From the IMG/VR virus record IMGVR_UViG_3300025941_000048, positions 1 to 42,263 of that record: a DNA stretch of 42,263 bases. One strand, written 5' to 3'. The position numbers were made by a program, and so were the translations under genes. This stretch comes from a virus. This document shows, piece after piece, positions 16,761 to 25,304 of the stretch. Below the pieces are notes generated by a model. It did not search any database, had not been told where the DNA came from, and saw nothing but the letters and a program-made list of their open reading frames with translations. Every line of letters starts with the position of its first letter. Within the stretch, counting starts at the first letter, position 1.

Positions 16761-17213
16761 ATGATTGATCCCGCGTACCTCGCCACCATCGGCGTGTTCG
16801 TGGCCGAGGACGGCTCGTACAAGCGCCACCGCGTGCGCGTCACGAACCCCGAGTACGACGCGACCGACCCGAAAGCGATGCTCAAAGGGCTGCTCGTCAG
16901 CTACGACGAGGAGTTGCTGTCCTACCCCGTGGTCCTGCCATTGGCGACCGACCCCGCCTCCATCGAGGAGGCTAGAGGCAAGGCCATCAAGACGGGGGCC
17001 GACTTCTACCACCCCAAATGGGGCTGGCTGCGCTGGGGCATCAAGCCCGAGCGCGACCACCCAGAGAACCTGGGTTCGGGATCTGTGAGGCACCCGACGC
17101 GTCGCGTCACGGTCGCGCAGAACCAGCCCATCCCAGCGCCAGAGCCCGAACCAGCGCCGGAGCCGGAGCCAGAGCCGGAGCCCGCTCGGGGCCTGGCCGC
17201 GAAAGGACGCTGA
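16761..17213 (+). CDS. Putative head protein with Glu-Pro repeat tail (150 aa)
   Basis: The ATG at 16761 is chosen because GGAG lies 8 bases upstream; the ATG at 16755 is too close to it. The first 115 residues form a compact acidic domain with many Tyr (DPAYLATIGVFVAEDGSYKR, YHPKWGWLRWGI). The end is a run of alternating Pro and Glu (about residues 126-142). EP repeats form stiff extended rods in other proteins. Its position directly after the capsid gene suggests a decoration or head-completion role. The family is not recognised. Confidence 0.68.
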   Translation: MIDPAYLATIGVFVAEDGSYKRHRVRVTNPEYDATDPKAMLKGLLVSYDEELLSYPVVLPLATDPASIEEARGKAIKTGADFYHPKWGWLRWGIKPERDHPENLGSGSVRHPTRRVTVAQNQPIPAPEPEPAPEPEPEPEPARGLAAKGR

Positions 17214-17217
17214 GACG

Positions 17218-17664
17218 ATGTACGACGCACTGCTCAATCTCGTTCCGCTGAGTATCACGCCGATCTCCGCGGCGGGCACGACCAAGGGCAACGGCATGTA
17301 CCTCGGCCGCAATCGGACCTACCGAGCGATCGGGCGGGCCGCGGGCGACTGGACGGCGGGCGCAACCTGCGTGATCGGCCTCGAGGAGTCCACGACTCAG
17401 GGGGCCGGCGGTTCCTGGACCGCGATCGTGGGCGCACCCTCACTCACGATCACCGAGCAGGTCGGCGGGTTCGCGACGACCCCGTCAGCCCGCCCCAGCC
17501 CCGAGATCCCGTCGACCGTGACAGCCCTCCCGAGCGTGACGTTCACACCCACCAAGGACTACGTCAGGGCGTCAATCGTGGTGGGCGGGACCACGCCCAC
17601 GGTGGCCGGCATGTCGGTCACCGTGGAGCCCGTCGATATGCCCGTGCTTGCCTCAGGCCGGTAG
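17218..17664 (+). CDS. Putative beta-rich head decoration protein (148 aa)
   Basis: Predicted all-beta from alternating Thr/Val/Ser patterns (SLTITEQVGGFATTP, TVTALPSVTFTPT, RASIVVGGTTPTVAGMSVTV). Four bases separate it from the previous gene, so the two are co-translated. Small beta-rich proteins after the capsid gene are often shell-stabilising decorations, but nothing here is diagnostic. The stop codon lies in the loop of a small hairpin (TCAGGC 17653-17658 with GCCTGA 17666-17671). Confidence 0.65.
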   Translation: MYDALLNLVPLSITPISAAGTTKGNGMYLGRNRTYRAIGRAAGDWTAGATCVIGLEESTTQGAGGSWTAIVGAPSLTITEQVGGFATTPSARPSPEIPSTVTALPSVTFTPTKDYVRASIVVGGTTPTVAGMSVTVEPVDMPVLASGR

Positions 17665-17694
17665 AGCCTGAGATCAGCCACAGGGAGTCTCCTG

Positions 17695-18198
17695 ATGCCA
17701 GACGAACGCAACCGGATCGCCGAGAACACCGTCGGAGAGGTGGGCAACCGAGACCGCTTCCACCAGGGCAAGAACCCGCAGATCCTGCCTGCCGACCTCA
17801 CCGAGGAGGAGCAGGCCGCGCTCGACCTCCACCGGGCCACGATCCACGCCCCCGAGTCCAAGCCGCAGTGGGGCTATGACGAGGATGGCAACCCGATCGA
17901 GGTCGGTCCGCAGGGTCTCATCGTCACCGACCCCGTGACGGGCGAGGTCGAGCCGCTCTCGGAGGACAGCCTAGCCCGAGCGGAGCAGGTCCGGAGCTGG
18001 CGCGCAGAGCGCGAGGAGCGGGGCCTCACGGGTGGCACGCCGCCAGAGCGGGGGCCACGCCGCGGCCCGCCGAAGGCCGAGGGCTCACCCGAGGCCCCGT
18101 CCGACCCCGCGGCACCAGCACCACCACCACCAGCGCCCCCGGAGCCGACGCCAGCACCGCCACCGCCACCGCCAGCGCCACCGCGGCGGCCAGGCTGA
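17695..18198 (+). CDS. Acidic protein with proline-rich tail (167 aa)
   Basis: The ATG follows GGGAG. The N-terminal 80 residues are acidic and polar (AENTVGEVGNRDRFHQGKNP, LTEEEQAALDLH), the middle is Arg/Glu helical, and the final 40 residues are mostly Pro and Ala with polyproline runs. The family is not recognised. It lies between head and connector genes in the same direction, so it is probably a minor virion or assembly protein. Confidence 0.62.
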   Translation: MPDERNRIAENTVGEVGNRDRFHQGKNPQILPADLTEEEQAALDLHRATIHAPESKPQWGYDEDGNPIEVGPQGLIVTDPVTGEVEPLSEDSLARAEQVRSWRAEREERGLTGGTPPERGPRRGPPKAEGSPEAPSDPAAPAPPPPAPPEPTPAPPPPPPAPPRRPG

Positions 18199-18207
18199 GT
18201 CGACCTG

Positions 18208-19248
18208 GTGCCGACGCTTCTCGAGCTGCGACGCGCCACGGCTGACAGGGTCGCCCCCTTCGAGCTCGCCACGTCGGGAGCGCAGGAGGCGGGCGGCTAC
18301 GTCGGCACGGCCATCTCCGGCAGTCGGCGGCGGATCGTCACGACCGACCTCGTCTCGATGGACATCCACGGGTCGGGCCCCGAGAACCCAGGCGACTATC
18401 TCAAGAACGACTGGGTCTACCTGCTGACCGACCCACCGCAGCAGCGCAGGGTGCCAGAGGGCGGCTTTGTCGGCTACGCCCGCGCCGACGAGGTCATCAC
18501 GGGCTCGTTCGCCACGACGGCGCCAGACGCGCCCGTGGCGTACATCGACGTCGAGCGGCCGTTTCTGGCGGTCGTCCCAGCTGGCACCGCGTTCGAGATC
18601 CACGGCATCCCGCCCGAGCGCGGCGGGCGCTCCTCTGGCCTGCACGCGCATCTGAACCATGCCCTGCGGGTGATGCTTCGCGAGGATACCGTGCTCGTGC
18701 CTGGGACGACGGGCCAGTCCACCCTGGACGTCACGGCGTCGTTTCCCTGGATGACCCACGTCGGCTGCTTCGTTGGCGCCCAGTACGTCGCAACCGTCTC
18801 GGGCGTCGAGACCTACGCCATCCCAGGTGCTCGGCTGCGCTTCGACGGCGAGAAGGTCCTGCTCACGCCACAGACGGCCGTCTCGACGGGCCAGTCGCTG
18901 CCCGTGCGGGTCCTGCGGCCACTCGCCACCTGGATCAAGCCCGTGCTCTCGTCGGTCTGGGTGGAGAGCAGCGTGGGACTGGTGGACGACGCTGACCAGT
19001 GCCTCGGGGATACCGACGCCATCTCGCTCGTCGCCGCGTACCACGCAGCCACCGAGCAGTCCCACCAGTGCGTCGTCGGAAGCGCCGAGCAGCTCTACTG
19101 GCTTGGCCGAGCTGGTGCCTTTGCCCAGCGCAGCGTGTTCCTCCGCGACCAGCGCGTCCAGCGGCCGAGCTCGGCGCGGTCGCCGTGGCCCGATCTGGTA
19201 TCCGTGGACGGGCCATTGGGTGGGAAGTACGGGCCTGGCTGGCGATGA
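18208..19248 (+). CDS. Putative head-tail connector or adaptor protein (346 aa)
   Basis: The GTG start lies ten bases after the previous stop. The N-terminus is helical (LLELRRATADRVAPFEL). Beta-rich segments follow, with a motif (FVGYARADEVITGSF) often seen in neck or adaptor proteins, then a DALRHxLN-like helix (HAHLNHALRVML) at about 150. It overlaps the next gene by four bases. Position between capsid and tail hub genes supports a neck role. The exact family is not recognised. Confidence 0.62.
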   Translation: MPTLLELRRATADRVAPFELATSGAQEAGGYVGTAISGSRRRIVTTDLVSMDIHGSGPENPGDYLKNDWVYLLTDPPQQRRVPEGGFVGYARADEVITGSFATTAPDAPVAYIDVERPFLAVVPAGTAFEIHGIPPERGGRSSGLHAHLNHALRVMLREDTVLVPGTTGQSTLDVTASFPWMTHVGCFVGAQYVATVSGVETYAIPGARLRFDGEKVLLTPQTAVSTGQSLPVRVLRPLATWIKPVLSSVWVESSVGLVDDADQCLGDTDAISLVAAYHAATEQSHQCVVGSAEQLYWLGRAGAFAQRSVFLRDQRVQRPSSARSPWPDLVSVDGPLGGKYGPGWR

Positions 19249-21257
19249 ACCGCTCGCGCGGCAAGCACGACATCGTGCTCCACAGCTCGGACTTGAGCAT
19301 GGGGTTTTCGCTGGCCCGCGACCTGACGCGCGGCGGGCTCCCGTCCCGCCCTGCCGTCGTCAGCTCGGAGCTGAGCCCAGCTCGGCTGGACGAGGTGGTG
19401 CGCAACGCCGACGTGCCGCGCGTGATCGACAATTTGGACCGCGGCATGGGGTTCAGCCGCAGGGTCCCCAACGCCGACAACGGGTACGCCTACTGCTTGC
19501 CTGGGTACACCCGGGCGCCTGGCGGCATCTTCTGTCCCGCGGGCAAGGTCAGCGAGATCACGCTGCCAGGGCCAGGCAGCTTCGCGCCAAACTGGATCAT
19601 CGGGTCGGAGCGCTTCGAGACCCCCGCGGGGGACTTCCTGTACCTGATCGCGAGAGGCCGGACGGTGCTGGTCTTCAACCCCATCGACGGCATGTCCGTT
19701 ACGGTGGCGTTTACGTTCCCCGCGGGCTTCGACTGCCAGGCCTGGGCGGTGTTCAACAACCGCCTCTACGTCAGTGGCGCGGGCGGGATGGCGTATCTGG
19801 ACGGCGCGACGGGGGTCTGGTCGGCGCCCAATCCGGCCGTCCAGCGGTCGCACCTGGCGGTGGAATTCTGGCGCCCGCAGGGCATCCCGACCCCGGTCCT
19901 GGTCGGCGTCTCCCCCGAATTCAACTACAACGCGCTCAGATGGTGCCCGATCACGGCGGACCCGATGGACCCCGCCGCCTGGTCGGCGCCCGTCAGGATC
20001 GGCGCTGACAGCCAGTACGTCGTCCACCGGCTGGTCTCGACCCCCAGGCACGTCTACGCGCTGCGGCCCGACGGCTGTTATGACATGGACGAGCTGGGGA
20101 CCAGGACGTTCAACATCGCCCCCTGGACCACCGAGGCCGTCGACCACTTCAACGGCTCGTGGGGGCTCCACGTCGGCACGGGGCTCTACTACAGCCACTC
20201 CCAGGGCCTGGCGTTCGTGCCGACCGAGGGCGAGGCCCAGTACCACCCCGAGTGGTGCCAGCCTGGCTGGGGGCTCCCGTACGAAGGGCCCGTCAGAGGC
20301 CAGGTGTTCGCAGGCACGCTCCACAACGGCTGGGGGCTGCTGGGGCAGTGGGACGCCTCGGGCGTGGGGCCGCTCCAGAGCTACGTCACGGCAGGGAGGC
20401 GTGCTCCCGATGAGGCGTACGGCCAGGCCTCGCACATCTGGCATGGGGCCGAGGCGGTGGTGCCAGGCTTCATCCAGCACATGCGGATCTGGACGATGAC
20501 CTGGGCCTCGGGTTGGCCCCAGCTGCTGATCACCACCACCGACGGGGGCACGCCACCCGTGGTCAAGGCCTACTGGCAGAGCCAGAGCAAGTGGGGCACC
20601 CCGATCCAGGAGATGATCCAGGGTGGGCTGTTCGCGCCTGCTGACAGCGCCTCGATGTTCTTGCCCGCGGACCCGTACGACCGCCCTTCGGCCGTCAAGA
20701 GTCTCATTCATCTCGAGATGCTGACCGAGCGATTGGCCGTGAATACCGACGTGCTGAAGGTCTACGCCCAGGCCGACGAGGAGACGACCTGGACGGAACA
20801 GGGCACGGCCGATGTCGGCACCTACAGCGCGTTTGCGCCGCTCGAGCTGACCGAGGGCCGATTCCTCAAGACCAGGGTCGACGCGATCGGGCACCCGATC
20901 CTGCGGGCGCTCGAGCTCAGAGCGGCGCTCGGGATCGAGATGCGGGAGGCCAGGACCTACACCGTGGTGCTCGGCTACGACAACGCCCTCAAGACGGCCC
21001 GCGGCCGTGAGCACCGCGATCCGATGGCGCGGCTGCTCGATCTGCGGACGATGCTGGGCCAGGTGGTGACCCTCGAGGCCGAGTATCCGATGCGGGTGCG
21101 GGTGCTCCAGGTGCTGGCGCCCGAGCTGCGGCAGCTGAGCGCGGCCAATCGGGCGGGGGCCTGGATGATGGTAGTCCCTGTGCTCGTGTCCATCCTGGAC
21201 CACCCGTTCAGATGGGATGGCGCGGACCACTACGACGCTGGGCGGACGTGGTCTTGA
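19245..21257 (+). CDS. Putative tail nozzle/hub protein, beta-propeller-like (670 aa)
   Basis: The ATG at 19245 overlaps the preceding stop. The protein is rich in aromatic and Gly residues with blade-like repeats (DFLYLIARGRTVLVFNPID, NRLYVSGAGGMAYLDGATG, HVYALRPDGCYDMDELG, GLYYSHSQGLAFVPTEG), resembling a beta-propeller. Podovirus nozzle proteins such as T7 gp12 have this size and fold. The C-terminal third (from about 520) contains an LxxRTMLGQVVTLE segment of the kind found in distal tail proteins. Function is inferred from repeats and position. HNH gene 3 lies convergently five bases beyond its stop. Confidence 0.65.
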   Translation: MNRSRGKHDIVLHSSDLSMGFSLARDLTRGGLPSRPAVVSSELSPARLDEVVRNADVPRVIDNLDRGMGFSRRVPNADNGYAYCLPGYTRAPGGIFCPAGKVSEITLPGPGSFAPNWIIGSERFETPAGDFLYLIARGRTVLVFNPIDGMSVTVAFTFPAGFDCQAWAVFNNRLYVSGAGGMAYLDGATGVWSAPNPAVQRSHLAVEFWRPQGIPTPVLVGVSPEFNYNALRWCPITADPMDPAAWSAPVRIGADSQYVVHRLVSTPRHVYALRPDGCYDMDELGTRTFNIAPWTTEAVDHFNGSWGLHVGTGLYYSHSQGLAFVPTEGEAQYHPEWCQPGWGLPYEGPVRGQVFAGTLHNGWGLLGQWDASGVGPLQSYVTAGRRAPDEAYGQASHIWHGAEAVVPGFIQHMRIWTMTWASGWPQLLITTTDGGTPPVVKAYWQSQSKWGTPIQEMIQGGLFAPADSASMFLPADPYDRPSAVKSLIHLEMLTERLAVNTDVLKVYAQADEETTWTEQGTADVGTYSAFAPLELTEGRFLKTRVDAIGHPILRALELRAALGIEMREARTYTVVLGYDNALKTARGREHRDPMARLLDLRTMLGQVVTLEAEYPMRVRVLQVLAPELRQLSAANRAGAWMMVVPVLVSILDHPFRWDGADHYDAGRTWS

Positions 21258-21262
21258 GCGTG

Positions 21263-22054
21263 TCACAGCACGTGCCGCCACGTCTTGCGGGTGATGACGC
21301 TCCGGATCGCGGTGTAGGCGAGGCCACGCTGCCGGGCAATCGCCTTCATGCTCACCCCCGCCGCGTGCTCGGCGCGGATCTCTCGAACCGCCTGCTCGGT
21401 CAGTTTGGCCTGATGGTGACGCTCCCCGCGCAGTCGCCCGACCTTGACGCGCCGCTCGGCCTGATAGCGTCGGGACCGTTCGTTGGAGCACGTACGGCAT
21501 CGCTGAGCCCCGCTCGCCGCGATGACGATGAGGTTCTTGCCGCCCAGGGCGTGGCCGCGCAGACAGGTGGCATCACGGTGCGCGGCGATGAACCGGTTCG
21601 CACCGCGCCTGACGTTCTCGGCGTGCGTCACCGGCTCGAGGTGGCTCGGGCGGACGCAGCCCGGCCTCCGGCACAGGTGGTCAAGCTCGAGCCCGTCCGG
21701 GATCGGCCCGTTAACGCCCTCGTAGACGAGGCGATGCACCAGAACAGCGCGCCCGGCGACATAGATCGACGGGTAGCCTTGGGGCCCGGCTGCGTCGGAG
21801 ATCCAGCACGCGCCAAGGTCGGGGCGGAGGTCCGGGACTGGGCCATGCTTGTCGACCCTCGCCAGCGCCCGAGCCAGGGCCGTTTCCGCAGAACGCCGAG
21901 TCCGCCACGCGTACCCACACCTAGGCGTGCAAAAGCGCCGGGTACGGAAGACCTTCTTCGGGGCCAGGAACCGCTGGCCGCACTGCTCGCAGGTCAATTC
22001 GACTTGGGTGAAGGGCAGGAACGGCATCCGGGCGGGCGTATAGTATCCGGGCAT
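21263..22054 (-). CDS. HNH homing endonuclease 3 with two zinc modules (263 aa)
   Basis: The largest of the three antisense HNH genes. An N-terminal four-Cys finger (TCEQCGQRF, then FCTPRC) resembles that of copy 1. The HNH core is VLVHRLVYEG, LELDHLCRRPGC, then RPSHLEPVTH. A second Cys/His cluster follows (CLRGHALG, then CRTCSNERSRRY) and a C-terminal helix-turn-helix ends in TWRHVL. The ATG at 22054 is preferred because GGAG lies six bases before it; the TTG at 22066 overlaps that site. It sits between the tail hub and the fibre genes and carries its own leader (22055-22128). Confidence 0.93.
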   Translation of the reverse strand: MPGYYTPARMPFLPFTQVELTCEQCGQRFLAPKKVFRTRRFCTPRCGYAWRTRRSAETALARALARVDKHGPVPDLRPDLGACWISDAAGPQGYPSIYVAGRAVLVHRLVYEGVNGPIPDGLELDHLCRRPGCVRPSHLEPVTHAENVRRGANRFIAAHRDATCLRGHALGGKNLIVIAASGAQRCRTCSNERSRRYQAERRVKVGRLRGERHHQAKLTEQAVREIRAEHAAGVSMKAIARQRGLAYTAIRSVITRKTWRHVL

Positions 22055-22128
22055 CGGGTGCTCCAATCACTCGGTGTCACGCCCTCGGCTGTTGCAAGCA
22101 GTGCGAGGGCATTTGCACGTCAATTATA
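22055..22128 (-). promoter_or_regulatory. Leader of HNH gene 3: consensus -10, bulged hairpin, Shine-Dalgarno
   Basis: Minus-strand reading: TATAAT at 22128-22123; a hairpin at 22110-22081 with outer arms GCCCTCG/CGAGGGC, an unpaired C on the 5' side, inner arms CTG/CAG (the fourth pair of copy 1 is an A-C mismatch here) and loop CTTGCAA; TGACACCG at 22079-22072; GGAG; ATG at 22054. The consensus -10 stands out against the GC-rich surroundings. I see no clear -35. Confidence 0.8.
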
Positions 22129-22152
22129 CCGCAGGACCTGGGGGGTGATGAG

Positions 22153-22935
22153 GTGGCGTTGACACTGGTTCCTCGGGGTACACGCGCGCTGGCGGAGCAT
22201 TTAAACCACTATTTCAGAGTTTTCCGCGGGGTGGACGCCGACTCGGTCTACGTGCGGATGCCGATCGGCGGGACGTTCGAGGTCCGACACTCGATCACGC
22301 AAGCCCCCGTGCTCCAGGTCACCGACGCGGGCATCGGCGGCGTGCTGACGGCGGGCGCGGTCCCCGCGGGCCTGATCACCAGTGCCATGATTGCCGATGG
22401 GACGATCGTCGGCGCCGACATAGCGCCTGCCACGATCACGTCCGACAAGCTGGCGGGTGGCATCCCCGTGCCCGCGGGCTCGATCACCACGAACGAGATC
22501 GCGAACGGCACGATCCTGACGGCCGACCTCGCGGACCTCCAGGTGACGACCATCAAGCTCGCGCTCGAGGCTGCCACCCACTTCATCTCGGTGCCGCTCT
22601 CGGGCTCCTCGATTGTGGCGAGCACCCCTGGGACGATCGCGGGCTCACCGCTGGTGATCACGACCACGGGCGGCCAGCTGGTGCTCGGCGTCACGCTCCT
22701 GGGCCTGAAGTCGACCAGTGCCGCGTTCGGGGGCATCGTGGTCAAGGAGGGGGCGGCCACGGTGTCGTTTATCGCCCAGGACGACTTCCTGACGACGGGG
22801 CGCACCCTGGCGGCGGTCCAGTCGATCGGGACCCCGACCGCGGGGTCGCATACCTACGCCCTGGAGTGGTCGATCGGCGCGGGCACGCTCTCACACGTCG
22901 GCGGGCAGTTCTGGGTAGTTGAGATCAAACGCTAG
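22153..22935 (+). CDS. Tail fibre protein with IxxxxIxxGTI repeats (260 aa)
   Basis: The GTG start follows GGGGGGTGATGAG. After an N-terminal attachment-like part (about 1-65) there is a repeating region (about 70-140) of the form LITSAMIADGTIVGADIAP, TITSDKLAGG, SITTNEIANGTILTADLAD, a pattern of short beta turns common in trimeric phage fibre shafts. The C-terminal half is beta-rich and would form the head or tip. It starts the fibre cluster behind HNH cassette 3. The repeat pattern makes the fibre assignment fairly safe; the receptor is unknown. Confidence 0.78.
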   Translation: MALTLVPRGTRALAEHLNHYFRVFRGVDADSVYVRMPIGGTFEVRHSITQAPVLQVTDAGIGGVLTAGAVPAGLITSAMIADGTIVGADIAPATITSDKLAGGIPVPAGSITTNEIANGTILTADLADLQVTTIKLALEAATHFISVPLSGSSIVASTPGTIAGSPLVITTTGGQLVLGVTLLGLKSTSAAFGGIVVKEGAATVSFIAQDDFLTTGRTLAAVQSIGTPTAGSHTYALEWSIGAGTLSHVGGQFWVVEIKR

Positions 22936-22952
22936 CGAGGCGAGGTAGCATC

Positions 22953-23528
22953 GTGAAGGTCACGAAACGGATCGACCTGGAGGCCCTTCAGCGCGAGCTG
23001 GCGGCGGCTGCCGTGCCGACCTCGGGACTCGGGAAGTCGGGGACCGATCAGGACGGCGAGGTCTACACCTACGATGCGGGGGGCGGGATCATCGACCTGC
23101 CTGCGGAGGCCACGCCCGTGGTCAACGCGCACACCGCTCCCCCGCGGGTCGTCGAGCACGTCGAGACCAGGGCTGTCGAGGCGGTCACGAGCACGACCGA
23201 CGGCGCCTTCCACGAGCTCTGGCGGCTTCCGACCGCGCCGAAGCACACCTACCGGGCGATGCTGGAGCTGCGGGCGACCGACCGATCGGACGGAACGACC
23301 AAGGCCCAGCAGGCCGTGCTGGTGTTCAAAGGGCTGGCGTCGACGGTGACCCAGGTCGGGAGCACGACCGTCCTCTGGTCGGCCCAGGACGCGGCGGCAA
23401 CGGGCTGGGCCATCCAGGTGCAGACCCAGAGCACCGAGCTGGTCTTCGGGGTGCGGGGAGCGGCGGGGAAGACGGTCGACTGGAGCATTTCCGGCGACCT
23501 CGTGGTGTTCAGCCCAGAGGGGCTCTGA
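22953..23528 (+). CDS. Putative tail fibre-associated protein (191 aa)
   Basis: The GTG start follows GCGAGGTAGCATC. A short basic N-terminal helix (RIDLEALQRELAAA) is followed by a Gly-rich linker (TYDAGGGIIDLP) and a beta-sandwich-like domain (FHELWRLPTAPKHTYRAMLEL, AVLVFKGLAST, WSISGDLVVFSPEGL) of the sort found in fibre-tip and carbohydrate-binding folds. It is four bases from the next fibre gene. The function is inferred from its neighbours. Confidence 0.62.
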   Translation: MKVTKRIDLEALQRELAAAAVPTSGLGKSGTDQDGEVYTYDAGGGIIDLPAEATPVVNAHTAPPRVVEHVETRAVEAVTSTTDGAFHELWRLPTAPKHTYRAMLELRATDRSDGTTKAQQAVLVFKGLASTVTQVGSTTVLWSAQDAAATGWAIQVQTQSTELVFGVRGAAGKTVDWSISGDLVVFSPEGL

Positions 23529-23531
23529 GCC

Positions 23532-24611
23532 GTGCCCGACCGCGAGCTGCTGGACGCGACCCCACTTGAGCAGCCACGTCATGAAGACGTCCAGCAACTC
23601 ATCGAGGCCGAATCTGGCCGTGGCCCCCAGGGGATTCACCGGGTCTGGCAGGCGTCGGACAGCGACAAGATCGTGCTCGTCTCGGATGCCTCGGGCGTCC
23701 AGATCAGCCGTGACAACGGCACGACGGCGCCGACGAACGTCATCAACGTCGGCACGCCAGCAGGTGGGGGGCTCGCTGGGACCTACCCGAACCCGACGCT
23801 CTCTGCCTCGACGCTCGGGGGTCTGGTCAAGGTGGGCGATCCCGCCGGCGGCGCGCTCGCTGGCAGCTACCCGAACCCGACGCTGGCGCCCGCGACCATC
23901 GACGCGCTGATCCCCGTGGGGACGGTCTGGGCCTATGCGGGGGGCGGCATCCCCGCGGGCTGGCTGCTCTGTGACGGGGCGGCCGTCAGCAGGGCCACCT
24001 ATCCGAAGCTGTTCGCGGCGATCGCGACGTTCTATGGCGCGGGCGACGGGTCGTCCACGTTCAACGTCCCCCTGTACCGCGGGCGCGTGGTGCTCGGGGA
24101 GGGGCCTGGGCACCCGCTCGGCCAGGTGGATGGAAACGAGGCGGTGCCGGGTCCTGTCCACACCCACCCTGGCAGTCATACGCACGGGCTGAACGGCCAC
24201 AGCCACACCACCACGGCCCACGGCCACGGGTTGCCGACCCACGTGCACGGCGGGCCGCTCCACAACCATAGCGGCGCACCGATGACGATCAGCGGCACGG
24301 CTGCCGCCTCGGGGAGCGCCCTCAACGGACGGTTCACGGCGGGCGGCGTCAACACCCTGCCAGACAGCCACACCCACGCCGTCAGCGGCAACGTGGCGGG
24401 CAACACGGCCGATGACGGCGCCGGCAATACGGGCCTGCCTGGCGGCTATCCGTCTGGTCCGAACACCGCCACGACGGGGGTGACCACCGATGGGCCGTCG
24501 CCGCCATCCTCGAGCAGCGACGCGACGGCGCCCGCGGCCAGCTACGGGGCCACGATCCCGACGATGATGCCCTTTGGGGTAGCCCAATTCATCATCCGCC
24601 ACGGGAATTAG
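23532..24611 (+). CDS. Tail collar-domain fibre protein with His-rich tip (359 aa)
   Basis: Residues about 125-200 are a phage tail collar domain: IPVGTVWAYAGGGIPAGWLL, CDGAAVSRATYPKLFAAI, then GDGSSTFNVPLYRGRVVLG. Just after comes a cluster of HxH motifs (HTHPGSHTHGLNGHSHTT, AHGHG, PTHVHGG) and later SHTHAVSG. In T4 short and long tail fibres, HxH motifs bind metal ions along the trimer tip that touches the receptor. Earlier (about 75-120), two copies of GDPAGG-LAG-YPNPTL form a short fibre repeat. The protein is probably the receptor-contacting tip. The start is GTG at 23532. Confidence 0.88.
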   Translation: MPDRELLDATPLEQPRHEDVQQLIEAESGRGPQGIHRVWQASDSDKIVLVSDASGVQISRDNGTTAPTNVINVGTPAGGGLAGTYPNPTLSASTLGGLVKVGDPAGGALAGSYPNPTLAPATIDALIPVGTVWAYAGGGIPAGWLLCDGAAVSRATYPKLFAAIATFYGAGDGSSTFNVPLYRGRVVLGEGPGHPLGQVDGNEAVPGPVHTHPGSHTHGLNGHSHTTTAHGHGLPTHVHGGPLHNHSGAPMTISGTAAASGSALNGRFTAGGVNTLPDSHTHAVSGNVAGNTADDGAGNTGLPGGYPSGPNTATTGVTTDGPSPPSSSSDATAPAASYGATIPTMMPFGVAQFIIRHGN

Positions 24612-24637
24612 CGGAGATACGCGGAGATACGCGGAGG
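24611..24637 (+). repeat. 10-bp tandem repeat before the 24653 gene
   Basis: GCGGAGATAC occurs twice in a row (24611-24620, 24621-24630) and a third time in part (GCGGAGG). Each copy holds a GGAG; the working Shine-Dalgarno for the ATG at 24653 is probably GGGAGGGG at about 24639-24646. The repeat begins at the last base of the preceding stop codon. Confidence 0.85.
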
Positions 24638-24652
24638 TGGGAGGGGCACAGC

Positions 24653-25294
24653 ATGAGGTTCTCGGATATTGCCTGTCAAAGAATGCTTGACCGCATGGAC
24701 GAGACGTCGCCAGGGGGCGCGGGCGTCGGGGCGACGCACGGCTCGTTGCACACGGCCTACTCGACGTCGGGAGCCAACGAGCTCACGGGCGGCACGCCTG
24801 CGTACGCCAGGAAGCCGGCGACCTGGGCGGCGGCCTCGGCCAGATCCAAGGTGATGTCTGCGTCGCTGGGGTTCGACGTCGCGGCGGGGACCACGGTGCG
24901 CTGGGTAGGGTTCTACGATGCCCTCACGGTGGGGACGTTCCTGGGCATGACGCCGAACGGCGGCGGGGTGCCCCAGCCGTTCGCCGTCAACGCGGCTGGT
25001 GTCACGTCGAACACCGTGGACGCGCCCTCGCATGGCTTCGCCGCGGGACAGAGCGTCGTGGTCTGGGCCGCCAACACGGGGGAGCCGTTGCCGACGCCCC
25101 TGGCCGAGGGCACCGTCTACTGGGTGATCGCCACGGGGCTGACGACCGACGCGCTCCAGCTCTCGGCGACGTCCGGCGGGTCGGCGATCGACCTCACGGC
25201 GGCGGGGGCCGGGTTCCTCCAGCGGATCGTGGAGGAGACGTTCGGAGCGCAAGGCACGCTCACGGTGACCAGTGCCACGCTCACGCTGGACTAG
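24653..25294 (+). CDS. Putative minor tail protein (213 aa)
   Basis: Opens with MRFSDIACQRMLDRM, resembling the start of small tail or baseplate proteins that precede a beta-rich body. The rest is Gly/Thr/Ala-rich beta (FDVAAGTTVRWVGFYDALT, FAVNAAGVTSNTVDAPSHGF, YWVIATGLTTDALQLSATSG), consistent with an Ig-like or fibre domain. It lies in the fibre cluster behind the collar protein. The role is inferred from composition and place. Confidence 0.65.
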   Translation: MRFSDIACQRMLDRMDETSPGGAGVGATHGSLHTAYSTSGANELTGGTPAYARKPATWAAASARSKVMSASLGFDVAAGTTVRWVGFYDALTVGTFLGMTPNGGGVPQPFAVNAAGVTSNTVDAPSHGFAAGQSVVVWAANTGEPLPTPLAEGTVYWVIATGLTTDALQLSATSGGSAIDLTAAGAGFLQRIVEETFGAQGTLTVTSATLTLD

Positions 25295-25304
25295 GGGGGG
25301 CGCC

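Noticed and set aside
19095-21500. 801-residue open frame on the minus strand
   Set aside because: It opposes the tail hub, the neck gene and HNH gene 3, has the Arg/His/Pro-rich composition of a shadow frame and no domain. The plus-strand proteins have clear beta repeats.
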